A stretch of 64,000 nt of DNA from positions 124,001 through 188,000 of the forward strand of contig JACTNA010000005.1 in assembly GCA_014584315.1 (NCBI GenBank), read 5' to 3'. Both the position numbers and the translations under genes were made by a program. The notes beneath the pieces were generated by a model. It did not search any database. It had not been told where the DNA came from and worked only from the letters and a program-made list of their open reading frames with translations. The DNA comes from Planctomycetota bacterium (GTDB taxonomy: Bacteria > Planctomycetota > Phycisphaerae > Phycisphaerales > UBA1924). Positions 40,294 to 49,029 of this stretch are shown in pieces (the stretch's first letter is position 1; every line of letters starts with the position of its first letter).

Positions 40294-41661
40294 ATGCCCA
40301 TCGAGATCACCATGCCCCGGCTCTCCGACACGATGGAGCAAGGCACCGTCGTGAAGTGGTACGTGAAGGAAGGCGACGCCGTCTCGTCCGGCGACGTCAT
40401 CGCCGATATCGAGACGGACAAGGCGACGATGGAGTTGCAGTCGTTTGATGAGGGGACGGTCGCCAGGCTCGCGGTCGGTGAGGGCAAGGCCGTCGCGGTC
40501 GGGACGGTGATCGCCGTGCTGGCCGAGGAGGGCGAGGATGCCTCCGCCGCCGGGGAGGGCGCCGGCGCCACGCCGAGCGCCCGCGCAGCCCCTGGTAAGG
40601 CCGCATTCGCCGACGCCGGGTCCGAGCCTCCTGGACGCGCGGGTTCGTCGGCCGCGACCGCGACCTCCGCGCCAGAGTCGTCGCGCGCTGAGCGAAACGG
40701 CTCGCGTGTCTTCGCCTCGCCGCTCGCCCGGAAGATCGCGGAGGAGCGTGGCCTGGACCTCGCGTCGATCGAGGGCACCGGCCCGTCCGGCCGCATCACG
40801 CGCAAGGACGTCGAGGCCGCCGTGCCTTCGTCAGCGCCCCGCCGCGCCGTCGCCGAGGCTCAGACTGAGCGCATGGTCGCGGCGCGGGTGCCCGCCGCGC
40901 CGCTCCCCGAACTTGCGGCGGCCCGCCTCGAGGACCGCACCGTCACCTTGTCGAACATGCGGGCGACGATCGCTCGGCGCCTGGTCGAGAGCAAGACCAC
41001 CATCCCCCACTACCAGGTCACCGTCAGCGCGCGCATGGACGCTCTGCTGTCGCTCCGCGAGCAGCTCAACGAGCAACTGGAGCCGCAGGGCGTGAAGCTC
41101 AGCGTGAACGATTTCCTGGTTCGCGCCTGCGCCCTCGCCATGCACCAGCACCCGTTCGTGAACGCCTCGTGGGTCGAGGGCAAGGGGGGCGACTCCCCCG
41201 CCATCCGCCTGCACGGTCGCGTCAACGTCGGCGTCGCCATCGCGCTCCCTGCCGAGAAGGGGGGCGGCCTGGTGGTCGGCGTCATCCGCGATGCCGACCG
41301 CGTCGGCCTGCGCCAGATCTCGGACGAGACCCGAAGACTTGCCGCCAAGGCCCGGGAGAAGGGCCTGAGCGTCGAGGAGATGTCCGACTCGACCTTCACC
41401 ATCTCCAATCTCGGCATGTTCGGCGTCGATCACTTCACGGCCATCATCAACCCCCCGAACGCCGCCATCCTCGCCGTCGGCCGCGCCGTCGAGCGCCCCA
41501 CGCTCGAGCAGGACGACGACGGTGAGACCCGCATCGCGGTCGTCCGCGAGATGGCGATGACGATGTCGAGCGACCACCGCATCATCGACGGCGCGATGGC
41601 GGCGCAGTACCTCGGCACCGTCAAGCAGATGCTCGAACGCCCCGCCTCGCTGCTCGTCTGA
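40294..41661 (+). CDS. pdhC: Pyruvate dehydrogenase E2, dihydrolipoamide acetyltransferase
   Basis: The acetyltransferase core of the complex. Domains in order: one lipoyl domain with the lipoylated Lys in ETDKATMELQSF (about 42-53), an Ala/Pro-rich linker, a peripheral subunit-binding domain (FASPLARKIAEERGLDLASI, about 145-164, ending GRITRKDVEAA), a second linker, and the catalytic domain with SSDHRIIDGAMAAQYL (about 425-440), holding the His and Asp. The 455 residues are normal for a single-lipoyl E2. The start ATG is twelve bases after the right inverted repeat, so the ribosome binding region (CTGAGGTCC) partly derives from the inserted cassette boundary. Confidence 0.96.
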   Translation: MPIEITMPRLSDTMEQGTVVKWYVKEGDAVSSGDVIADIETDKATMELQSFDEGTVARLAVGEGKAVAVGTVIAVLAEEGEDASAAGEGAGATPSARAAPGKAAFADAGSEPPGRAGSSAATATSAPESSRAERNGSRVFASPLARKIAEERGLDLASIEGTGPSGRITRKDVEAAVPSSAPRRAVAEAQTERMVAARVPAAPLPELAAARLEDRTVTLSNMRATIARRLVESKTTIPHYQVTVSARMDALLSLREQLNEQLEPQGVKLSVNDFLVRACALAMHQHPFVNASWVEGKGGDSPAIRLHGRVNVGVAIALPAEKGGGLVVGVIRDADRVGLRQISDETRRLAAKAREKGLSVEEMSDSTFTISNLGMFGVDHFTAIINPPNAAILAVGRAVERPTLEQDDDGETRIAVVREMAMTMSSDHRIIDGAMAAQYLGTVKQMLERPASLLV

Positions 41662-41673
41662 CCGCGCCCCGCC

Positions 41674-42492
41674 TCACGGCGACGACGACACGGGCGCGGG
41701 CGCGGGGGCTTTCGCCGGAGCATCCCCCTCGACGCCCGCCGCCCAGCGGATGCCGCCGAGCAGGTGTTCGAGGAAGAGTGGTTCCTCGTATGATTCGTTC
41801 GTGTGCCCCAGCGCGGTGTACCAGGCCCGCCCGCCGCGGTACTCGTGGCACCAGGCGATCGGATGGTCGTCGCCCATGCCGCCGCCCTCGTACGTCCGCT
41901 CGTCGACCGACATCAGCACGTGCACGCGCCCGCGGGGGCTGTCGCGGAAGGTGTACCACTCGTCGGTGCGCACCCACCGCTCCGGGAGCATCTTCGTGGA
42001 CGGGTGGTCGCGGTCGTGGACCAGGATCGTGGCCTCCTGGATCGCCGGGTGCCCCTTGAAGTACGCCCCCACCAGCCCCGCGTACCACGGCCAGTCGTAC
42101 TCCGTATCCGACGCCGAGTGCACGCCCACCCAACCGCGGCCCTTGGCGATGAACCGCTCGAACGCACGCTTCTGATCGGCATCCAGCACCGTGCCCGTGG
42201 TGTTGAGAAAGAAAACCACGGCGTACCGGTCCAGGTTCTCTTCCGTGAACTCCGCGGGGTCTTCCGTCGCGTCCACGGCGAAGCCGTGCTGCTCGCCGAG
42301 CTTGGTCACGGCGGCGATCCCCGCCGCGATCGAACCGTGCCGGAACCCGGCCGTGCGGCTGAAGAGCAGGACGCGAAACTCCCCATCGTCCGAGATCGAC
42401 GGCTCTGGACGTCCGAGCATCGACGCCCGGACAGCCGCCAGCGGAAGAGCGGCGAGGAACAGGACGATCGAAAGGAGCACAAGGCGCGACAT
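41674..42492 (-). CDS. Exported ThuA-like protein
   Basis: A 272-residue exported protein with a signal peptide (LVLLSIVLFLAALPLAAVRA). The ThuA fold, related to class I amidotransferases, starts with FRVLLFSRTAGFRHGSI (about 36-52), then AVVFFLNTTGTVLDADQK, GRGWVGVHSASDTEYDWPWY (about 115-134) and a terminal ALGHTNESY. These match the trehalose-utilisation family, in which the enzymatic role is unclear. AGGAG lies seven bases before the ATG and TACCAT about 29 bases upstream, the leadered type of promoter. It converges on pdhC, with 12 bases between stops. Confidence 0.85.
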   Translation of the reverse strand: MSRLVLLSIVLFLAALPLAAVRASMLGRPEPSISDDGEFRVLLFSRTAGFRHGSIAAGIAAVTKLGEQHGFAVDATEDPAEFTEENLDRYAVVFFLNTTGTVLDADQKRAFERFIAKGRGWVGVHSASDTEYDWPWYAGLVGAYFKGHPAIQEATILVHDRDHPSTKMLPERWVRTDEWYTFRDSPRGRVHVLMSVDERTYEGGGMGDDHPIAWCHEYRGGRAWYTALGHTNESYEEPLFLEHLLGGIRWAAGVEGDAPAKAPAPAPVSSSP

Positions 42493-42585
42493 GGCTGGTT
42501 CTCCTGGGCCGGCATCATGGTATCGGGCGGATCGGGCGCCGGGTGCGCCGCCGACCGCGGAGCCGGAGTGCAAGACCGGAGGCAC

Positions 42586-42591
42586 TATGCT
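42586..42591 (+). promoter_or_regulatory. -10-like element of hutG
   Basis: TATGCT, six bases before the GTG at 42598. The arrangement supports that GTG as the start. Confidence 0.5.
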
Positions 42592-42597
42592 CTTGCC

Positions 42598-43482
42598 GTG
42601 CGTGTGCCTCATGTCAATGCAGGGACCTGGCCAGATCGGGCCTCCGACCGGTTCGCGTCGCTTGTGCGCACGGATCGGGCGGACGGGTGCCGCATCGCGC
42701 TGCTGGGCATGCCGGACGACACGGGCGTGCGGCTGAACGGCGGCCGCGTCGGGGCAAAGGACGGGCCGACGGCGTTCCGTGCCGCGCTGTCCCGACTGGG
42801 GGCGGCGACGCCGGGCGGCTTCTCATGGCCCGGCGTGTTCGACGCGGGGGACGTGCCGCCCGCGGGCGACGATCTTGACCTGACGCACCGTCGCGTCACG
42901 GAGGCCGCGGGCGCGCTGATCGATGCGGGGTTGCTGCCTGTCGGCGTCGGGGGCGGTCACGACCTGACCTTCGCGTTTGCACGAGCCGCGGCCGAGCGGG
43001 CGGAGGGCTTGAACGGCGTGTCGTTCGATCCCCACCTCGACGTGCGCGAGCGGCCGGGCAGCGGGATGCCCATGCGGGCGTTGATCGAGCGGTGCGGCGT
43101 TGGTCGCGTGGACTTGTTCGGTTTCTCGCCGATCGTCAACACCGAGGAGCACGCGGCCTGGTTCGCGGCGCACGGCGGACACGTTCAGGAGCGGGCGGAG
43201 TTGCGCACCGTTCTGGTGCACGGCGACTCCCCGCTCTTCGTCACGTTCGACCTGGACGTGATCGACATGGCCCATGCGCCGGGCGTGAGCGCGATGAACC
43301 CGGCGGGCTGGTCGGCGGTGGAGGCAGCTGCGGCCGTTCGCGAGGTCGGTCGCTGCCCGCGCGTGGCCTGCTTCGACATCATGGAACTCAACCCCGTGAC
43401 GGACGAGGGGGGTCGGACGGCGAGACTTGCCGCGTGGCTGTTCCTGGAGTTCCTGCGCGGCGTCGCGGAGCGTGAGCCGTGA
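42598..43482 (+). CDS. hutG: Formimidoylglutamase-like ureohydrolase
   Basis: A 294-residue arginase/agmatinase superfamily enzyme. Manganese ligands are seen in GGGHDLTFA (about 118-126), SFDPHLDVRE (about 140-149) and TFDLDVIDMAHAPGVSAMNP (about 214-233). The first motif reads G-G-G-H-D instead of G-G-D-H-S, a pattern found in formimidoylglutamases. Because hutI follows at once, the likely reaction is formiminoglutamate to glutamate plus formamide in histidine degradation. GTG 42598 is the start, with TATGCT six bases upstream. Overlaps hutI by four bases. HutH and HutU are not in the window. Confidence 0.85.
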   Translation: MRVPHVNAGTWPDRASDRFASLVRTDRADGCRIALLGMPDDTGVRLNGGRVGAKDGPTAFRAALSRLGAATPGGFSWPGVFDAGDVPPAGDDLDLTHRRVTEAAGALIDAGLLPVGVGGGHDLTFAFARAAAERAEGLNGVSFDPHLDVRERPGSGMPMRALIERCGVGRVDLFGFSPIVNTEEHAAWFAAHGGHVQERAELRTVLVHGDSPLFVTFDLDVIDMAHAPGVSAMNPAGWSAVEAAAAVREVGRCPRVACFDIMELNPVTDEGGRTARLAAWLFLEFLRGVAEREP

Positions 43483-44702
43483 GCCTGCTCATCCGCGATG
43501 CCCGGGTCGTAACGGCGGCCGGACCGCCGGGCATCCGGCGCGGCGTCGCCATGCGCGCGATCGGCGCCGTTGACCGTGCGGACGTGCTGGTGCGCGGCGA
43601 CGCGATCGAGTCGATCGTCCACCGCGGCGGACTAAAGGCTCCGCCCGACGCGAAGACGATCGATGCCCGCGGGCGCGTCCTGTTGCCCGGGTTCGTCGAC
43701 TGTCACACCCATGCCTGCTGGGCGGGCGACAGGCTCGACGAGTGGGAGGCGAAACTGCGCGGCGAGACGTACCTCGACACGATCCGCCGAGGCGCGGGCA
43801 TCATGGCGACCGTGCGTGCTGTGAGAGCGGCGAGCGAATCGGAACTCGCCGAGCGCCTCGCCGAGCGGCTGGAACGGGCCCTGCGACTCGGCACGACCAC
43901 GATCGAAGTCAAGAGCGGCTACGGCCTGACCACGCCGGATGAGTTGAAGATGCTGCGGGCGATCAGGCTCGCGGCCGGAGCATGGAGGGGCACGGTGGTT
44001 CCGACCGCCTGCATCGGCCACGCGATCGATCCGGACGTGCCGCGCGGCGACTTCATCCGCCGAACGATCGAGGAGATGCTCCCCGCGGTGTCGGCCGAGT
44101 TCCCCGGCATCGCCATCGACGCGTACTGCGAGGACGGGGCGTGGACCGTCGAGGAGTGCGTGCGCCTGTTTGAGGCGGCGGCGGAGCGGGGGCACCCGTG
44201 CCGAGTCCATGCGGACCAGTTCACGCGGCTCGGCATGACGGAGGAGGCGGTGCGCCGCGGGTTTGCGAGCGTAGATCATCTCGAGGCGAGCGGACGGGAC
44301 GTTTTCGAGGCGATTGCCGCATCGCGAACCGCGGCTGTGCTGCTTCCCGGCTCGGGCTTCCACCTCGACGGCCGATACGCGAGCGGGCGTCAACTCGTCG
44401 ACGCCGGCGCCGCGGTCGCGCTGGCGACCAACTGGAACCCGGGCAGCGCGCCCTGCGGCTCCGTGCCCATGGCGATCGCCCTCGGCGTGCGGATGTGCGG
44501 CCTGAGCGTCGCCGAAGCCGTCTGCGCCGCGACCGTGAACGGGGCGGGCGTCCTCGGTTTGCGCGATCGGGGCGTGATCGCGCCGGGCGCGCGGGCGGAC
44601 CTCGTCCTGCTGCGCCACACGGATGAACGAGCGCTCGCGTGGGAGTTCGGCATGGACGCCGTTGATGCGGTGGTGTGCGGCGGGGAAATCGCGATTGGGT
44701 GA
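43479..44702 (+). CDS. hutI: Imidazolonepropionase
   Basis: Opens the imidazolone ring in histidine degradation. The 407 residues belong to the amidohydrolase superfamily. Metal ligands lie in VDCHTHACWAGDRLDEWEAK (about 71-90); other markers are RGAGIMATVRAVR, EVKSGYGL (about 145-152), CRVHADQF (about 241-248), and ATNWNPGSAP with the catalytic Asp replaced in pattern by the Asn/Asp region typical of HutI. The protein starts with GTG inside the hutG stop (GTGA). It is convergent with the lipid kinase gene, with 18 bases between stops. Confidence 0.95.
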   Translation: MSLLIRDARVVTAAGPPGIRRGVAMRAIGAVDRADVLVRGDAIESIVHRGGLKAPPDAKTIDARGRVLLPGFVDCHTHACWAGDRLDEWEAKLRGETYLDTIRRGAGIMATVRAVRAASESELAERLAERLERALRLGTTTIEVKSGYGLTTPDELKMLRAIRLAAGAWRGTVVPTACIGHAIDPDVPRGDFIRRTIEEMLPAVSAEFPGIAIDAYCEDGAWTVEECVRLFEAAAERGHPCRVHADQFTRLGMTEEAVRRGFASVDHLEASGRDVFEAIAASRTAAVLLPGSGFHLDGRYASGRQLVDAGAAVALATNWNPGSAPCGSVPMAIALGVRMCGLSVAEAVCAATVNGAGVLGLRDRGVIAPGARADLVLLRHTDERALAWEFGMDAVDAVVCGGEIAIG

Positions 44703-44720
44703 CGCCGTAAGGCCGTGCGC

Positions 44721-45623
44721 TCATCGCGGGGCGAGGATCGACAGTGCGCGCGGCTCCACCGCGCACCGCCACTCGACCCGGCCCGATGGTTCGGAGCGGA
44801 TGCCGGCAGGGCCGGTCTCCCCGTCGATCTGACACGGGGCGTCGGCGTCGTCTGCGCTCAATTCGATGCGTCGCCCGCTCGCGAATCGGCACGACGGGAA
44901 CCTGAACTGAGCGCGGCATCGTGCGGCGAGCATCCAGGCGAGGGCGCCGGCGGCCGTCGACGCCGGGAAAAAGACGGTGTCGAGCAGGCCGTCCGCGATA
45001 TCGGCCATCGGGCACGGATCGATCCGCAGGCCGTAGTGGCGGCTGTTGGCGACGACCACAAGCCCGCGGCGTGCCTCGACGATCGGCTCGCCGTCGACCG
45101 TCACCGTCAATCGAGCGAGGCGTGGTCGCATCAACTCCTCGAAGACGGGGCGGACATATGCGGCGTGCCCGACGGCCCGCGTGCGCATGGCGTCGAGGCG
45201 GTGGATCACGCCCGCGTCCGGGCCGACGGAGGCCATGAGAGCGAAGGGCCGGCCGTTGCACCGGGCGAAGTCCACGCGGACCACGCGGTTGCGCTCGACA
45301 GCCGCGAGGAAGCGCGGAAGGCCGGCGCTCATGCCGAACTCGCGTGCGAACAGGTTCTCGTTTCCGGTGGGCAGGTGGTAGAGCGGTACCGCGCGAGACG
45401 ACAAGGCATCCAGAAGGTGATTGACCGTGCCGTCGCCGCCGACAACGACGGCCAGCGAGGAACCGTCGATTGCGTTCGCCGCATCGTGGCCGCGGGTCCC
45501 CGGGCCGACCGCGACGACGGCGACCTCGTGGCCGGCGCGGCTCAAGGCGTCGGCGGCGGATGCACCAAGTCGGCCTGCACGACCCCTGCCCGATCGCTCG
45601 TTGACGAGTACGGCGACTCTCAC
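44721..45623 (-). CDS. Diacylglycerol kinase family lipid kinase
   Basis: A 300-residue lipid kinase of the DagK/YegS family. The nucleotide-binding region contains VVVGGDGTVNHLLDAL (about 58-73; GGDGT) and VPLYHLPTGNENLFAREFGM (about 79-98), a GTxND/E variant typical of planctomycetes. The C-terminal beta sandwich carries LVVVANSRHYG and QIDGE. Substrate could be diacylglycerol, sphingosine or another lipid. GTG 45623 is the start because the kinase fold begins directly after it and TACGCT lies nine bases upstream; an ATG at 45662 would add 13 residues. Divergent from the methionine aminopeptidase gene. Confidence 0.87.
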   Translation of the reverse strand: MRVAVLVNERSGRGRAGRLGASAADALSRAGHEVAVVAVGPGTRGHDAANAIDGSSLAVVVGGDGTVNHLLDALSSRAVPLYHLPTGNENLFAREFGMSAGLPRFLAAVERNRVVRVDFARCNGRPFALMASVGPDAGVIHRLDAMRTRAVGHAAYVRPVFEELMRPRLARLTVTVDGEPIVEARRGLVVVANSRHYGLRIDPCPMADIADGLLDTVFFPASTAAGALAWMLAARCRAQFRFPSCRFASGRRIELSADDADAPCQIDGETGPAGIRSEPSGRVEWRCAVEPRALSILAPR

Positions 45624-45632
45624 GCGGGGAAG

Positions 45633-45638
45633 AGCGTA
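45633..45638 (-). promoter_or_regulatory. -10-like element of the lipid kinase gene
   Basis: TACGCT on the minus strand, nine bases from the GTG at 45623. Confidence 0.45.
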
Positions 45639-45656
45639 GGGGGCGGCGCGAGCCGC

Positions 45657-45662
45657 TACCAT
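45657..45662 (+). promoter_or_regulatory. -10-like element of the methionine aminopeptidase gene
   Basis: TACCAT, seven bases before the ATG at 45670. Confidence 0.5.
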
Positions 45663-45669
45663 TGCGGCC

Positions 45670-46491
45670 ATGCCGCGGGCCAGCATCGTGACCGAGAGCG
45701 ACGCCGAACTCGCCTACGCGGCGGCGCAGTGCGTCGTGGAGACCCACCGCCGCCTCGCCGCGTTCCTTCGCCGCGGCCAGACGCTGGCGGAGATCGACCG
45801 CTTCGTCGCCCGCACGCTCGAGGACCTGCGGTGCCGGTCGTGCTTCCTGCACTACCGAGTGCCGAAGGCGCCGCCGTTCCCCTCGCACGCCTGCCTGAGC
45901 GTGAACGACTGCATCGTGCACGGTACCGCCGGCTACCTCACGCGTCCTCTGGCGGAAGGCGACCTGCTCAAAGTTGATGTCGGCGTCGTTCACCGAGGGT
46001 GGATCGGCGACGCGGCGTGGACCTATTCGTTCGGCCCCCCCACCGACGAGGTCCGGCGACTCATGGCCTGCGGCAGGGAATCGATCCGACGCGGTGTGGC
46101 GCAACTCCGCCCGGACAACACCTACCTCGATTGGGCGCGGACCGTGCAGTCGTACGTCGAGGGGGAGTGCGGGTTCCACCTGGTGCGCGGCCTCGGAGGG
46201 CATGGGTACGGGCGGAGGCTGCACGAGCCTCCCTTCGTGTCGAACGTCGTGCCCGGGTCCCCCTTCGAGTGGCCCGACGGCGCGGAGCCGTGCAGGCCGG
46301 GAACGCTCGTCGCGGTCGAGCCGATGATCGCGGTCGGGACGGGTCGGACGCGCCAGGCGCGGCACGAGTGGCCGATCTTCACGGCAGACGGGTCGATGAG
46401 CGTCCACTACGAGCACGACGTGCTCATCACCGAGAACGGTCCGCGCGTGCTCACCGAGGGGCTTGAGGCGCTGCCCGACGAGGTCGGCTGA
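45670..46491 (+). CDS. map: Methionine aminopeptidase
   Basis: Removes the initiator methionine from new proteins. The 273 residues carry all five metal ligands of the M24A family: Asp in LLKVDVGVVHRGWIGDAAWTYS (two Asp, about 98-119), His in RGLGGHGYGRRLHEPP (about 173-188; the following His is the substrate-contacting one), Glu in LVAVEPMIA (about 213-221) and Glu in HYEHDVLITENGP (about 248-260). An earlier CIVHGT motif holds the other active-site His. Fused Zn-finger segments are absent. TACCAT stands seven bases before the ATG. Confidence 0.96.
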   Translation: MPRASIVTESDAELAYAAAQCVVETHRRLAAFLRRGQTLAEIDRFVARTLEDLRCRSCFLHYRVPKAPPFPSHACLSVNDCIVHGTAGYLTRPLAEGDLLKVDVGVVHRGWIGDAAWTYSFGPPTDEVRRLMACGRESIRRGVAQLRPDNTYLDWARTVQSYVEGECGFHLVRGLGGHGYGRRLHEPPFVSNVVPGSPFEWPDGAEPCRPGTLVAVEPMIAVGTGRTRQARHEWPIFTADGSMSVHYEHDVLITENGPRVLTEGLEALPDEVG

Positions 46492-46501
46492 GCCGACGAA
46501 G

Positions 46502-46531
46502 AAAAAAGGGCCGGCCCCTCCGGACCGGCCC
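46502..46531 (-). terminator. Terminator of the subtilisin gene
   Basis: GGGCCGG (46508-46514) pairs with CCGGCCC (46525-46531) across a ten-base loop. On the minus strand the hairpin is followed by TTTTTTC (46507-46502), the classical Rho-independent form. It lies 28 bases past the stop of the minus-strand gene. Confidence 0.85.
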
Positions 46532-46558
46532 CTGCAAGGCTGGCGCTTGACCCGCGGG

Positions 46559-48763
46559 TCAGTTGTCGATGGCCGCGGACCAGACGGACCACTGGCTGTT
46601 TCGCCCGTCGGAGAGCGTGCGGACACGGTAGCGGTAGCGTCCCGAGGGCGGGCTGTCGGATGTGCCGGTGACGTTGGCGCCCACGGTTCCGATCACGGTC
46701 GTGTTGGTCCAGGAGTTGCCGACGCGTTCCTGGCGTTGGATCTCGAAGCCGGACTCGATGCCGGACGGGTCACTCCAGGCGATGAAGATCGTGCCGCCGG
46801 TCGCGGAGCCGGTCGGCTTGGCGGGGCGAGCGGCACGGAGGGCCATCCACTTGGACCACGAGGAGTCGCCGCCGCTTCCGTTGGCGCGGACGCGGTAGCG
46901 CCAGCCGCCCTGGCCGACGCTGTCGGAGAAGGTCGTCACGTTTGCGCCGACGGTGCCGACGATCGTGTTGTTCTTCCACTTGCCGGCGACCTTCTCCTGC
47001 CGCTGGATCTCGAACCCGGTCTCGTTGCCGGAGTTGTCCGCCCAGACGACGACGGCCTGCCCTGGGTTGCCCTCGTCGCTCGATACGATGTCAGGCGCGG
47101 CCGGGATGCTCGCCTGCACGATGCCGATGGTGAAGAAATCGTCGTCGCTCGCTCCGCCGGAGTCGGTGACGCTCGGCGTGATGTAGTGGTTGCCGAGCGA
47201 GAGGGTTGTGGTGGTCACATTCGCCCCGACGCCGATCACCCCGTCCAGGTGCGAGACCCAGACGATCTGGTTCGAGATGTCGCCGTCTTCGGGGTCGATC
47301 GCCGTGCCGGAGAAGGTGACGGGCGCTCCCTGCACGAACTGATCCCCCGGCGACGGAGACAGGACCGTCAGCACCGGGGGCTGGTTCGGCGTGTACCCGA
47401 TGGCCGCGGCCGCGTTGACGACGCCGCCGGTGACGGTCCGGTTCTGCATGGCGGTCACGGGGCGGGTGGTGCTCATCACCTGCTGGTAGATGGCAGTCCA
47501 GGGCGAACCTGGGTTCTTGCCGTAGACCAGGGCGACGACGCCCGCGGCGTGCGGCGAGGCCATCGACGTGCCGTCCAGGTAGGCGTACCCGCTCGTGCCG
47601 TAGGTGCTGTAGATGTTCGCGCCGGGCGCGCCCATGTCGACGGAGTTCAGCCCGTAGTTGGACCAGCTCGGCTTGGTGTCGCTGCTTGTGGTTGCGGCGA
47701 TGGCGAGCAGGTTCGTGTTGGTGTAGGAGGCGGGATAGAAGGGGCTTGAGTCGTTGTTGGTTCCGCTGTTGCCCGCGGCGCACACGAAGATGTGCCCGAC
47801 GGACTTGGAGTTCTCGATGGCGTTGTAGAGCGAGGACGAGTACCCGCCGCCGCCCCATGAGTTATTGGAGACCTTCACCTGCTTGTTGACGGCGTACTGG
47901 AGCGAGTTGATCGCGCCGGTGGTCGTGCCGCCGCCCGAGCCGAGGAATCGCAGGGCCATCAGCTTGCACTGCCAGTTCACGCCCACGACGCCGGTGCCGT
48001 TGTTGCCCACAGCCCCGACGGTGCCCGCGACGTGCGTGCCGTGGCCCGTGTCGTACGGGTTGTTGTCGTTGCTGTAGAAGTCGTACCCGTAGATGTCGTC
48101 GATGTACCCGTTCCCGTCGTCGTCGATCCCGTTGTTCGGGATTTCGCCCGGGTTCTCCCAGCGGTTGGCCGCCAGGTCGGGGTGGTTGTAGTTCATGCCG
48201 GTGTCGATGATCGCGACCACGAAGTTCGGGTTGCCCTTGTAGACGTCCCACGCCTCAGGCCCATCGATGTCGGCGTCCACCTTCCCGGTCACGCCGTTCA
48301 CGGTCTGGCCCGTGTTGTGCATGCCCCAGAGGCGTGAGAAGTGCGTGTCGTTCGGGATCACGCACGTCCGCAGGATGTAGTCCGGCTCGGCGTAGACGAC
48401 CGCGCCCGAAAGCGCGGGCGAGGACAGGAGCGCGATCGCATCGTTCACGCTCACGCCGCCGCCCAGGCTCAGATGCACGAGATCTGGAACGAGCGTGAAG
48501 CGATCGAGCACCTGCCCGCCGATGATCGCCGCCACGGCGTTTGCGGGCGTGCCCGGCGTGAGTTGCACCAGAATGGTGAAGGGGTCGTATTCGAGATGGA
48601 CCGTTGGATCCTCGAGCAGCGAGTGCAACGCTGCTCGGGGATTCTCCGGTGCGATCCCCGCCATGTGCAGCGTGAGCGCATCATCCGACGACGCCGACGA
48701 CACGCCGGCGAACGCCACGAGCGCGCCAAGACAGAGTGCGATCCGATCGCGTGCCCACTTCAT
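46559..48763 (-). CDS. Exported subtilisin-like serine protease with fibronectin-type repeats
   Basis: A 734-residue S8 protease. Signal peptide (DRIALCLGALVAFAGVSSA) and a pro-region of about 95 residues precede the catalytic domain. The triad is Asp in VVAIIDTGMNYNHPDL (about 166-181), His in YDTGHGTHVAGTV (about 222-234) and Ser in YLDGTSMASPHAAGVVAL (about 402-419). An acidic loop NGIDDDGNGYIDD is probably a calcium site. After a Pro-rich spacer there are two similar FnIII-type modules (NETGFEIQRQE and IESGFEIQRQE, about 570 and 665), each ending in YRYRVR or WRYRVR. AAAGGA lies before the ATG. A terminator follows. Confidence 0.93.
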   Translation of the reverse strand: MKWARDRIALCLGALVAFAGVSSASSDDALTLHMAGIAPENPRAALHSLLEDPTVHLEYDPFTILVQLTPGTPANAVAAIIGGQVLDRFTLVPDLVHLSLGGGVSVNDAIALLSSPALSGAVVYAEPDYILRTCVIPNDTHFSRLWGMHNTGQTVNGVTGKVDADIDGPEAWDVYKGNPNFVVAIIDTGMNYNHPDLAANRWENPGEIPNNGIDDDGNGYIDDIYGYDFYSNDNNPYDTGHGTHVAGTVGAVGNNGTGVVGVNWQCKLMALRFLGSGGGTTTGAINSLQYAVNKQVKVSNNSWGGGGYSSSLYNAIENSKSVGHIFVCAAGNSGTNNDSSPFYPASYTNTNLLAIAATTSSDTKPSWSNYGLNSVDMGAPGANIYSTYGTSGYAYLDGTSMASPHAAGVVALVYGKNPGSPWTAIYQQVMSTTRPVTAMQNRTVTGGVVNAAAAIGYTPNQPPVLTVLSPSPGDQFVQGAPVTFSGTAIDPEDGDISNQIVWVSHLDGVIGVGANVTTTTLSLGNHYITPSVTDSGGASDDDFFTIGIVQASIPAAPDIVSSDEGNPGQAVVVWADNSGNETGFEIQRQEKVAGKWKNNTIVGTVGANVTTFSDSVGQGGWRYRVRANGSGGDSSWSKWMALRAARPAKPTGSATGGTIFIAWSDPSGIESGFEIQRQERVGNSWTNTTVIGTVGANVTGTSDSPPSGRYRYRVRTLSDGRNSQWSVWSAAIDN

Positions 48764-48958
48764 GCCTCGTTCCTTTCTTCGCATGAGTCCGAACGGCCCG
48801 GCGCCTGGCCGGGCCCTTTCTCCGATCCGACCGTCCGATGACGCCACAGCGCGAACCGCGCATCTTGAGCATGGCGGCACCGGCACCGAATCCCCCATGA
48901 GTATCCGCAGAGGCCCCCCTTCCAGGGCCACAATTTCCGAAAGTAACTCGGATGACAG

Positions 48959-48986
48959 CCCCCGTCAAGACTCACGGGGTTTTTTC
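48959..48986 (+). terminator. Hairpin with T-run upstream of trpA
   Basis: CCCGT (about 48961-48965) pairs with ACGGG (about 48974-48978) around an eight-base loop and is followed by GTTTTTTCC on the plus strand. The stem is short. No plus-strand gene lies upstream for it to end, so it may be a leader attenuator or coincidental. Confidence 0.35.
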
Positions 48987-49015
48987 CGCACTCGACGGGC
49001 CTCCGTCCCGGGCAC

Positions 49016-49021
49016 TACCCT
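49016..49021 (+). promoter_or_regulatory. -10-like element of trpA
   Basis: TACCCT, eight bases before the trpA ATG at 49030. If it is the promoter, the T-run hairpin upstream would not be transcribed with trpA. Confidence 0.4.
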
Positions 49022-49029
49022 CACCGGCC

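Noticed and set aside
48795..48815. GGCCCGG/CCGGGCC hairpin upstream of the subtilisin gene
   Set aside because: On the plus strand it is followed by CTTTC but has no gene to end; on the minus strand it would lie in the leader without a T-run. Not convincing as either terminator or riboswitch.
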